This document shows, piece after piece, positions 1 to 7,863 of a stretch of 10,348 nucleotides of DNA; within the stretch, counting starts at the first letter, position 1; each line of letters opens with the position of its first letter. This DNA is from Euperipatoides rowelli (lineage: Eukaryota > Onychophora > Udeonychophora > Euonychophora > Peripatopsidae). Position numbers and translations under genes: made by a program. Location of the stretch: NCBI GenBank assembly GCA_003024985.2, contig PXIH01S0016118.1; one strand, given 5' to 3'. The notes under the pieces are model-generated. The model was not told the DNA's origin, ran no database searches, and was given only the letters and a program-made list of their open reading frames with translations.

Positions 1-177
1 CAAAAATGTTCTGTTTATTTGAATTGTTTTTCTACGTAAAATCTGGGCTACTACAAAAAAACCCGGGCTACTGGTGCATTAAGAGTGGTAGTCCGGTGGG
101 CTACTACCAAAAAAGTCTAATTTCTAGCCCTGGGCAAGAGCCAGTTTTAATAGCGGCTAGGAGACAATGGGAGTTGA

Positions 178-348
178 TGTGTGTCTGGAAGAACGAGCAG
201 ATGGACAATCATGAGGAATTTGAGTTGGTTCCACAAGATGGACACGACTAATGTTCCCATTGCTAAACGCACGAATGAGAATGCACATATTCCACTTGTG
301 AATAATTTGGTTAAGTGGTTGGCCAATCCCTGGACTGCAGGAGATTAA
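178..348 (+). pseudogene. Coding-like fragment, possible terminal exon or decayed gene
   Basis: Frame 1 reads without stops from 178 to TAA at 346-348, ending HIPLVNNLVKWLANPWTAGD. The adjacent frame is also open to 251 and reads EPVLIAARRQWELMCVWKNE...ELVPQDGHD. The composition of both is protein-like. They could be one ancient frame split by a frameshift near 245, since the two pieces join sensibly there. A possible acceptor TTTCTAG ends at 126. An AATAAA occurs at 392-397, about 45 bases after the stop, which would suit a last exon. I do not recognise the protein. Confidence 0.25.
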
Positions 349-899
349 ATTTACATGATTATATATTATTATTTATAGTAAATAATCATTAAATAAAACA
401 TTTAATATTGATAGGGTTTACGTTTTCTTTTTGTGCTTCAATTAAATTATGCAAATACCATTTAAATTTTTTTTAAATTACTATTTTTTTTTGTATGAGG
501 TATGTTTGTAATCCGTAGACTTATTTTTTAAATTTTATAAATGAAATATATTTAATCGCACATTAAACATACCTGACTGATGAATATGTTATATAACAGG
601 GGAGGGGGGTATTAAGTTTATTACAATATGTTAAAGGGGGGGGGGGGTAAAATCTAAAATCATGTGTTATATAATATGTGATTGGCCCTAGAGAATGAAA
701 AAACAACAATGTATAAATTTTATTAAAAGTATCAATGTCAGGTTCAAAATCTTGATCAAAATGTCTCTTAGATCTAATTGCAATTTCATTCGTCTATATG
801 GGAATTATTCAAATAACCATTATGAGTAACTTCACATCCGATCTTATTTTTAAAATCCACATTGTGAACAATAATATTTCATAGGAACAAAATATTTTT
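349..899. other. AT-rich DNA without recognised genes
   Basis: Dense stops in all frames. It contains AATAAA at 392-397, a short palindrome TGTTATATAACA near 589, and a 12-G run at 636-647. No repeat family recognised. Confidence 0.6.
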
Positions 900-1269
900 T
901 TACCAGTTAAAATCTCCCGCAGCAAAGAACATCAATAGGTTAGATTTAATCTCAGTAATGTTATTCGGCACAGAATAGTTTATTATTACCATTTTAAAAT
1001 TGAATAAACTAAATTTTATAGCGATAAATATTTCACTAGAAAACCTAACACTCAACTTATCTATTCCTAGATCATATTGTCTTGCATTGTTCACTATAAG
1101 GATGAAAATCCTCATTCTCAGAACTATTCCTAATGGTCTCCCAACGTTCTTTGTTAATTCTAATTTTGTCAGCATATGTCATAACACCTTCTAATCCTCT
1201 CACTTTCATGGCCCTACATTTTTTACAAAAACATAGAACACAATTTTGAGTGTATGGCCCGGTGTTCAC
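900..1269 (-). pseudogene. Decayed non-LTR retrotransposon endonuclease fragment
   Basis: Two overlapping minus-strand frames together resemble part of a LINE apurinic-type endonuclease. The first (1269-1072) contains RGLEGVMTYADKIRI, comparable to the GGVAxYxR segment. The second (1175-900) has SSEIFIAIKFSLFNFKMVII followed by NYSVPNN and ends in FFAAGDFNW, which matches the 'viiNxYxPPn...GDFN' segment with its catalytic aspartate and asparagine. The frame changes between about 1175 and 1072, and a stop follows GDFNW, so it is not functional. An intact domain is about twice this length. The family call rests on motif order only; no reverse transcriptase is visible. Confidence 0.45.
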
Positions 1270-1320
1270 ATGGGTAGTAAAAACTCCTATTAATTTTAAA
1301 GGAAACTTTCGCTGTATTAA

Positions 1321-1753
1321 TTATACAGTAGAATGGACTCCCATAATAGATCTGTTTTCATTCAATATTAAAACTAATTGGTGAAATAACCAATTTTGGC
1401 CATTCCGTAAGCTAACCAATGTAAGATTAAAATTTGACAAAGTACCAAATTCTTCCAATATTTTTGGTATTTCCTCCGCATTAGATAACGGTATGTCATC
1501 CATTAAAAGTTTATGCTTTTTTCCCCCTCACACTTCATTGACGTATAATGAATGCTTAAATATAATCAATATTATTAATGTTGTTCTGAAATTAGACATC
1601 CTTTTCACAATTCAGAAATGTCTAACAATAATATATGTTATTAACCAAAGGGTAAATCTAAATTAAACAATCCAGAAGATTAATTTTTAAGTTAGCCAAT
1701 AATAGAACTTTCGGTCCTGGTTTCACCACTTCATTATTTTCAACCAAAGCCAT
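1321..1753 (-). pseudogene. Minus-strand coding-like remnants upstream of the endonuclease fragment
   Basis: Two short open stretches lie in the position where the ORF1 of a LINE would be. One covers 1503-1321 (MDDIPLSNAEEIPKILEEFG to the stop). The other covers 1753-1658 (MALVENNEVVKPGPKVLLLA to the stop). Between 1320 and 1215 the same strand reads through VNTGPYTQNCVLC...CKKC, a cysteine spacing vaguely like a zinc knuckle. None is a convincing match to a named family. They may belong to the same decayed element as 900-1269, or be chance. Confidence 0.2.
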
Positions 1754-1934
1754 TGCCACAGAATTAGGAGTAAGGAGAAATGGAGATTTGTGTCCCAAAA
1801 CTTACAAAATATTGAGAATTTCTTTGTTCCACTCCCCACATTATTACATATTTAGTAAAAATTGAATTATTCCTATTATTATTATTACTAGATACTAGCT
1901 GATGTACCCTGTGTTACCCAGGATGCCCACATCC

Positions 1935-2237
1935 AAAAATCCAAAAGTCTATTTTCATTGTCAACACTATGCAACCTACCCACATGCCAAATTTCAAGTT
2001 TGTGCCATGTTGGGAAGTATGCTAAATACTTCAGTGTCATTCCCCACCCCCAAAAATCCAAGTCTATTTTCCTTGTCTACACTATGCAACCTACCCATAT
2101 GTTAAATTTCAAGTTTATGCCTTGTTGGGAAATATGCTAAACACTTCAGGGTCATTCCCCACCCCTCACTCCACCCTAAAAATCCAAGTCTATTTTCCTT
2201 GTCTACACTATGCAACCTACCCACATGCCAAATTTCT
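1935..2237. repeat. Minisatellite, unit 117-126 bp, about 2.5 copies
   Basis: Units begin with AAAAATCCAA at 1935, 2052 and 2178, giving lengths of 117 and 126 bp. Shared phrases include CACTATGCAACCTACCCA, AAATTTCAAGTTT and GTCATTCCCCACCCC. The third unit stops at about 2237, and its tail CAGGGTCATTCCCCACCCCT reappears at 2436-2455, so roughly 200 bp of foreign sequence replaced its middle. Confidence 0.9.
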
Positions 2238-2239
2238 TA

Positions 2240-2378
2240 TCTAATATAATAAAAGGCCAGTTTGGTCATATGTCTGTCATGCTGCTTACAGCGACATCTA
2301 TGGACAGAAATGTTTTCTCTCTATTTTCTGTCCATAGATGTCGCTGTATCCGTCATTTTTGATGGGTTTTTAAACTAG
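2240..2378 (+). mobile_element. Helitron-like 5' end and possible 139-bp mini-element nested in the minisatellite
   Basis: TCTAATATAATAAAAGGCC at 2240, preceded by A, has the form of a Helitron 5' terminus in plus orientation. The nearest CTAG|T is at 2375-2379. It lacks the expected hairpin close to that end, so the right limit is weak. The segment interrupts the third minisatellite unit and contains the 24-bp hairpin. Confidence 0.35.
2287..2348. repeat. Perfect 24-bp inverted repeat (hairpin, 14-base loop)
   Basis: TACAGCGACATCTATGGACA starts the left arm (2287-2310), and its exact complement occupies 2325-2348. The 24 base pairs are uninterrupted around a pyrimidine-rich loop. No downstream U-run suggests a terminator, and its role is unknown. 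Confidence 0.9.
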
Positions 2379-2477
2379 TTTAAAATACTGTCCATTGTCT
2401 ACAAGATCCTGACTCTTAAATGATAAACAGATAAACAGGGTCATTCCCCACCCCTACTTGCTGCTTTATATATTAGA

Positions 2478-3856
2478 TATATTTAAATTTTCATTACCTT
2501 TCTCTTAAATTGTCGAAACCAGTAGATGATGAGTGGACTCTTCAGAGCCAACGTGAACGTAAAATATGCAATATACAAATTGAGAGAGAGCGTGTGCAAG
2601 TGAACAATGTTGACCAAGTGGAGAACAAACAAATTTAAAATGTATATACACAGGGACTTGTTTAACACATTTTTTTCAAGAATTGATCAATAACTTAAGA
2701 ATCTTTTTAAAGCTACTTTGATGTTTCATACAGAAGGATTATCCAAGGATTCTGGTCCCCCTCCCCCCCCCTCTCCTAATTTTAATTTTTTTTTTTGTTT
2801 TAGTTTTTAATTTATTTAAAAACAAATATTTGTATTTTAAATTGCGATCTATTAACAATATTGTTAAAATATTGGATTCAACCCTAAAAATATTAGGATG
2901 AGGAGGAATTGCAGACTGCCTGGAATCACCCTCCAGAAATTTTAGTAATTTAGGATTTATTAATTTTATATACTGTACTAAAATAATTTATTAAATTGTT
3001 TTCCTGTTTTAATTTTCTACTTGAGGAAATTCACTTCTCCCACACCACATCTTGAACTGCCATATCTCCCACGTCCCATCCCAAACAAAATCATAGATTA
3101 TCCTTGTTATTCAGTCATATTATAAAACATTGTTAAAGATGGTATGACCTTCACTACACATAAAAATATTATTTCAGAGTAAAATAAAGATTGTTCTAAA
3201 AATCTTTTTTCTTTCTTTCTGGTTGTCTGAAATTTAAAAAGTTATTAAAAGGTAACTAGGATTTCATTAGGGTTTTTTTTTTTTTTTTTTAAGTTTTTCA
3301 TTTGACATGTGAATGAAGTAGAATCTCAATGTTTGATCAAAGAAAAAAATCAATTTCATCATCCAATCGAAAAAAGCATTTTAATATCTACATGGAAAAA
3401 TATAAAATTAGTTCATTTCCAAAAAAAAAAAGGGGGGGGGGGGGAGGGGGAGGGCTATTAACTTATAACTGTAAAACAAACAGCCTGATTTCCTTTTCAT
3501 CACTGATGAGTTGAATATGGTCAACCTGATGTAGGAGTCATGTATAAATCCAAAACCAAAAAATGGGACATCTCTTCAATGGGAGGGCAAGGGGGGGGGG
3601 GGGGGGTAATATTGAAAATTAAAACCTTCGCTCAGGATTTTTGTCTAAAGACTCATATACAGTTCATTTATAAATATTGTGTTTTAATGAAAAATATAAT
3701 TTCAAACCAAAACAGTTATTTATTAAAGTTAAAACTTTAAAGTTTTTTATAATTTTAACTTAGCCTGTTTAAAAGTAATTCTTAAAAATCGGTGACAATG
3801 ATTCTAATGGGAAATGATTTTGAATTAATGTATTTTTATTATATTATTTCATTTCT
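2478..3856. other. AT-rich DNA with homopolymer runs, no gene seen
   Basis: Notable tracts are a C-rich run at about 2757-2772, a long T run near 3271-3290, an A11-G13 junction at 3421-3444, and a 16-G run at 3591-3606. Short open frames here are broken by these runs and show no family-like motifs. Confidence 0.6.
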
Positions 3857-4330
3857 GGGGAGATTGCAGTTTTGTGCTCCGCTTTTAAAATGGCCGCCAA
3901 TTTTTGACATAGATACTTCCAGACGTAAGTTGTTGATAAATTTAATGACATGGGTAAAGGGCTGGGTGAAGTCTGAGATCCAGACACTAGGCGATTTTTG
4001 TAGAATATGCTTAGATTTGTTTTAGAAATTCTATACAGTCGCCATTTGGTGCAGGCGACAAGTTTAAATTATTAATATTCATTTTCATTTATATGCTTAA
4101 AGTTTTTTATGTATCTTTATTCATTGTTTATTAGATTTTAATATAGCGTATTGTTGTTTAATTCACATTTTCAATTATTTTGGAAGAGATACTGTATAAC
4201 TATCAATGGGTTAGAAAATAGTGTATGGGTTATCTTCCAAATATCATTAGAAGATTCCAAAAAATGTCACCTATTGATTATTATAGGGTTGGAATATAAT
4301 GGATTTCACACATACATGTATTTCACATGT

Positions 4331-4815
4331 AGTTGGAGTTAGGGATCAGCTTAGATATTAACAACATATGATGATTTTTCTAATTTAAGACTAAACACAT
4401 TTTGATTATTAATAACAGGCATATAATTAGGCATACTGTATTTCACACAAAAATATGTATTTCACACATAGTTTGAGTTAGGGTTCGGGGTAAGAGTAAA
4501 GTTTAGATATGTAATTAACCTACGATAGTTGGAGTAAGGGATCAGCATAAGATTAGGATATTAATCAATAAACGGTGATTTTTCTAATTTTAAAACTAAA
4601 CATTTCACATGAAAGTGTGTTTCACATTTTGATTATTAATAACAGGCATATAATTAGGCTTAGTGTATTTCACACCTAAGTGTATTTCACACATAGTTGG
4701 AGTTAGGGTCAGGGTAAGTGTAAAGGTTCGATATGTAATTAACTTACGCTAGTTGGAGTAAGGGCTCAGCATAAGATTAGGATATCATTTAATATACAAT
4801 GATTTTAAGACTAAA
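4331..4815. repeat. Direct repeat, period about 196-227 bp, with TTAGGG-like cores
   Basis: AGTTGGAGT(T/A)AGGG recurs at 4331, 4527 and 4751, and AGTT(T/G)GAGTTAGGG at 4470 and 4694. The shared string CACATTTTGATTATTAATAA begins at 4396 and again at 4623. The two best units are therefore offset by 224-227 bp and span about 4387-4815, with a partial earlier unit. Repeated TTTCACAC(A/C) phrases occur between the cores. Confidence 0.75.
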
Positions 4816-4875
4816 AATATTCTTTGCATTCGTTTTTTTTTTTTAATAATATTCCATTTTTAACTGATCAACTTT

Positions 4876-5064
4876 CACCTTTCTATTTTCATTACGTGCA
4901 CAAATGAAAGATTTATTTATATAAATTTTAATTAGCTAAGATTTTATAAAAATAAAGCTTTTATTACTCAGTAATAAAATATTTATTTTTAGGAAATCTC
5001 GCAGTTAATTAAAATTTATATAAATAAATCTTTCACTTTCGCATGTAATGAAATTAGAAAGGTG
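4876..5064. repeat. 189-bp near-perfect palindrome
   Basis: The sequence folds around TTATTACTCAGTAATAA (centre near 4969-4970). CACCTTTCTA at the left edge pairs with TAGAAAGGTG at the right. A perfect 30-base run at 4905-4934 pairs with 5006-5035. Mismatches and small offsets are scattered elsewhere. No coding content. It sits just inside the right arm of the foldback element and may be an older, separate hairpin MITE. Confidence 0.85.
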
Positions 5065-5143
5065 TCTGCAAATTATCGGTTATTTACGTCAGGACTCGGT
5101 GGCCATTTTGAAAAGCAATGGAACACAAAACTGTAATCGTCCC

Positions 5144-5446
5144 TACATTATGTATAATTTTAGCTTGTATTGTTAACAAATTTTGTTTCTGTATTTCTTG
5201 TAAATTAAATTTGAGCACTGAATTATGTTAACGTCCTCTTTGCAAAAAAAAAAAAACTAGCTTACGGTAATCATTTGGCTAAACAATATATTCTATAGAA
5301 ACTGAGAAGAAAAATCAACATTTGAATCTATCTATTTCAATACAGTATTTTTAAAATAAATTTTATATTTATAATGCTAAAAAAAATATTAACTTATTAT
5401 AATACGTAATAAATTAAGCATGACTTCCGTGATTTTTAATGCTTGT
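5144..5446. other. AT-rich spacer, nothing recognised
   Basis: Includes an A12 run near 5246-5257 and otherwise ordinary AT-rich sequence between the foldback element and the TTAGGGTG-ended repeat. Confidence 0.5.
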
Positions 5447-5710
5447 TTAGGGTGAACAAAATATGTGATTACCCATGCTCCTGATCACATGACTGCCAGA
5501 AAGTAGGCTACAATGCCGCTTCATGATTTTCAGATGAAGTTAATGAAATTAATTCAACGTTTCATTATTATTATTATTTTAAAAAAAACGGGACAATATG
5601 GAACAAAATATGGAAATAAGGGACAAAAAGGTGTCCCTATAGGCCTTGTTGGGACAGAGGAGCCAATTAAGGGATGTTTTCATAAAAAACGGGATGGATA
5701 CGCACCCTAA
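5447..5710. mobile_element. Possible MITE with TTAGGGTG/CACCCTAA ends
   Basis: TTAGGGTG at 5447-5454 is matched by CACCCTAA at 5703-5710. The interior has several GGGACA(A) phrases and ACGGGA near both the middle and the right end. Short TTAGGGTG inverted ends with GGGAC-rich interiors occur in animal DNA-transposon relics. An open frame across 5513-5710 is probably a by-product of the stop-poor repeat. I found no clear target-site duplication. Confidence 0.35.
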
Positions 5711-6535
5711 CCTGATGTCTTAACTGTGTACGAGTCATGGTAAATTCAGATTTTTTTTAAATATTATTTAGCAATTAAAATGTTAAATACTTGTTCAATC
5801 TATATAATAAAATGCTAAGAGACGCATGGCACAAGATTTTTCATTTAGGCATTTTCAGCAACCTATGGTAATAAATTATAAAGGCAATATTGACAAAGAA
5901 AAACATAAATATAAATAAAATTCAATCCTGTAACACTTGCAAAACATTAAAATAATTCAATTGAATCCTAGGTGGGTGAAATAAAATAGGAATTATGTAA
6001 ATAAATAGATAATTAGAAGCTTATAACTCCTCTAAGTTGGCGGATGTTCCTCCGAAAGTAACTAGTTGTTTTATATTTAATTATCAATGTTATAAATTAT
6101 TCAGAATTTAATGTTATGTTTTGGTAGCTGTTTATACTAGAGCCTAGTAGCCGACAGAATTAGTGTAGTTTAAGTCACATGATCAAATGGATAGTAGCCT
6201 TTTTTTGTTTGTTTACAGTCCTAACCTTACCACAACCCTGAAGCCTAACTCCAACTACGTATTAAACCCACTTTTCCCCTATGATGATGAAGGGATGAAA
6301 TAATCATTTTTTGATCGATTTTGATAATTTTAACAGAATTTATGTCGGCCTACTGTTAATCAACCGTTAACCAATCAGTGAGCACAGTTGTTAAAAATTC
6401 TCACTAATTCCATCGGATTCTAGGTAATACTGCTGTACATTACATATTAACTTGCTGAATATTTCTTCTACAATTAACCTACATCTTATATTTCAAAGTT
6501 TATAGTCACATCTCACCAGTAATCAGAGATGTGTG

Positions 6536-6771
6536 GGTCAGATTCCGTTATCTGCCCACCAATATGGCTGACAGTAGTAAGTTGAAATTATCTAGATCGG
6601 CGCTCAGCAAAAGATTATCCTAGGGTTCAGGGTTACAGTAAGGTTAGGACTGTAAAGAAAATATACTAAAATCGGCGAGAAAAAAATACTAATTCCACAC
6701 ACTACTAGATTTTGTTTGTCGCATGACTTCTAACGTTAAATAATGTTGGTGGGCAGATAACGGAATCTGAC
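6536..6771. mobile_element. MITE with perfect 26-bp terminal inverted repeats (copy 1)
   Basis: GTCAGATTCCGTTATCTGCC begins the left arm (6537-6562), and its exact reverse complement occupies 6746-6771. The 26-bp match is perfect. The element is about 235 bp with no coding capacity. Flanks AGATGTGTG (6527-6535) and AGATGCGTT (6772-6780, allowing one extra base on the left) agree at 7 of 9 positions and may be an eroded target-site duplication. The superfamily is not assigned. The interior has a TTAGGG-like tract around 6622-6655. Confidence 0.65.
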
Positions 6772-7082
6772 AGATGCGTTAATATATCTGGAGTGGATAG
6801 GCATTTATTTCATTTTGTTTTATTTAGAGTTGCCGTTTACACCAATCCTATCTATTGCATAGCACAACTATGCAAGGATCTACTGCCCCCCCCCCCTCTA
6901 AGTTATTATGCACAATTTTATTCTTGATCTATTTATACTCTAGTCAGAGAATTTAATAATTTTACTATAGAATTTATTTATTGTTGCTATGAACCCTGAC
7001 CCTGGAGATGACAGATATGGACATTATTAACTATTCATCTGGTTTAATTTCTTTACTGTATTTTTTTTTAATAATAATAAAA

Positions 7083-7765
7083 AAAAACATTGATGGAAGC
7101 ATGGGGGATTTTTTTGTTTTTAAACAAAAGGGGAAGGGGTTAAAACTGGTGGACGGAGTAAGATTTGGTTTTAACGTTTAGAATTTGCAAATAATATTTT
7201 TTCCTCCGTTTTTAAACCAATAGGGGTAGGGGGTGAAAGATAGGGTAGGGATGGGGGAAGCAGGGGAGGAGGGAAATGGAGGGATGGGGCAAAATAATTT
7301 CCAGCAATTTGGCCAGTTTAGGTTTTAGAATTGGAAAATAAGATTTTTTCGTTTTTAAACCAACAGGGGGAAAGGAGGGGGGGGGGACAAATGGACGGAA
7401 TAAGATTTGGTTTTAACTTTTAGAGTATGCAAATAAGATTTTTTTAATTTTTAAAGCAATGGGGGATGGGGGAAATGGAGGTAGGGGACAGGGGGAATAA
7501 CAAGGGGAGGGGGCAAATGGGTTGAGAAACACGTGGAAGATGGGAAAAATAAATTTTCTTCGATTTGGACGGTTTAATTTTTAGAATTGGAAAATAATGT
7601 TTTTTTGTTTTTTTAAACAAACAGGAGAAGAGGGGGAGGGGAGGTGTGGATGGAATAATTTTTTTTTTTTTTTTTTCATTTTTAACCAATGAAGGGAAGG
7701 ATGGGGTAAAAATGGGGGGAGGGGCCAAAAACAAGTGGATTGGGGGAAATAATGAATTTCCGCCA
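7083..7765 (+). repeat. G-rich degenerate higher-order tandem repeat
   Basis: The motif GTTTTTAAAC(C)AA followed by a purine/G-rich stretch recurs at about 7114, 7209, 7351, 7443, 7606 and 7677. Alternate copies are spaced about 234-255 bp apart, so the array is built from a composite unit of roughly 240 bp with two subunits of unequal length. Linkers carry phrases such as GGACGGARTAAGATTTGG and TTTAGAATTGGAAAATAA. Between them are dense runs of three or more G on the plus strand. The array lies in the 3' third of the Helitron; such elements commonly carry internal tandem repeats. Confidence 0.7.
7223..7285 (+). other. Potential G-quadruplex region
   Basis: This stretch has many successive runs of three to five G separated by short purine loops, such as GGGGTAGGGGG, GGGTAGGG, GGGGG, GGGG and GGAGGG. 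That satisfies the usual four-run pattern several times. Formation in vivo is an inference. Confidence 0.5.
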
Positions 7766-7863
7766 TTTTGGAAGGTTGATCAACTTGATCTTTTATAATT
7801 TGAAAAGAATATTTTTTTTTGTTAATATCCTAGGGGGCAGATGCTCTGCGCAGGTTTAGCTAG

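Larger units (their letters stand above)
1895..2477 (-). mobile_element. Small non-autonomous Helitron, minus strand, 583 bp
   Basis: Read on the minus strand, the 5' end is TCTAATATATAAAGCAG preceded by A (2478). The 3' end is GGGTACATCAGCTAG followed by T (1894). A imperfect inverted repeat, CCTGGGTAACACAGG, lies about 12 bases before the 3' end, where Helitrons carry a hairpin. The A/T insertion context, TC start and CTAG end all agree. No coding capacity. The interior is a minisatellite, disrupted by a second insertion near 2240. Confidence 0.6.
3857..5143. mobile_element. Foldback-type DNA element, about 1.29 kb
   Basis: The left arm near 3857-3945 reads ATTGCAGTTTTGTGCTCC, then a GC-poor link, then AAAATGGCCGCC. 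The right arm, 5064-5143, reads on the other strand ATTACAGTTTTGTGTTCC, then AAAATGGCCACC. The match continues inward to GACGTAA on both sides with small gaps, which shows two ends of one mobile element or MITE in inverted orientation. Inside lie a 224-bp direct repeat (4387-4815) and a large near-palindrome (4876-5064). I find no transposase reading frame and no convincing target-site duplication. The exact termini and superfamily are uncertain. Confidence 0.55.
6485..7360. repeat. First copy of an 876-bp direct repeat (offset 2988 bp)
   Basis: From CTTATATTTCAAAG onward this block matches 9473-10348 base for base wherever I compared it, with no indel across 876 bp. Even an 11-C run (6886-6896 and 9874-9884) is the same length. 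The left boundary is sharp: bases upstream of about 6482 do not match those upstream of 9470. The right boundary is not reached because the window ends. The block covers the MITE at 6536-6771 and the first part of the G-rich array, and lies wholly inside the Helitron. Confidence 0.95.
5799..7863 (+). mobile_element. Non-autonomous Helitron, about 2.07 kb
   Basis: The 5' end reads TCTATATAATAAAATG right after an A at 5798. The 3' end reads CTAG at 7860-7863 right before a T. Helitrons insert between A and T, begin with TC and end with CTRR, so both junctions agree. A short hairpin, GCAGA-TGC-TCTGC (7838-7850), precedes the 3' end by about 10 bases, as the family requires. No Rep/helicase reading frame is present, so the element would depend on a partner for its rolling-circle type of movement. 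It contains a MITE (6536-6771) and a G-rich repeat array (7083-7765). The two ends could belong to different nested copies; one element is the simplest reading. Confidence 0.65.

Noticed and set aside
1902-2140. Plus-strand open frames with repeated CNLPTC-like phrases
   Set aside because: They are translations of the 117-126-bp minisatellite inside the Helitron.
3329-3740. Open frames containing polyglycine
   Set aside because: They are created by G-run homopolymers and have no family-like content on either side.
3792-4025. 77-codon plus-strand frame
   Set aside because: It overlaps the left arm of the foldback element and lacks recognisable motifs; probably chance.
4038-4059. GTCGCC...GGCGAC short hairpin
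   Set aside because: Only 6 bp of stem with a 10-base loop; expected by chance in a region this long.
4732-4750. tRNA B-box-like GGTTCGATATG near 4726
   Set aside because: No paired A box, cloverleaf or terminator T-run in the expected positions.
7444-7766. Minus-strand open frames rich in proline, serine and lysine
   Set aside because: They are the antisense translation of the G-rich tandem array, with low-complexity composition and no domain motif.
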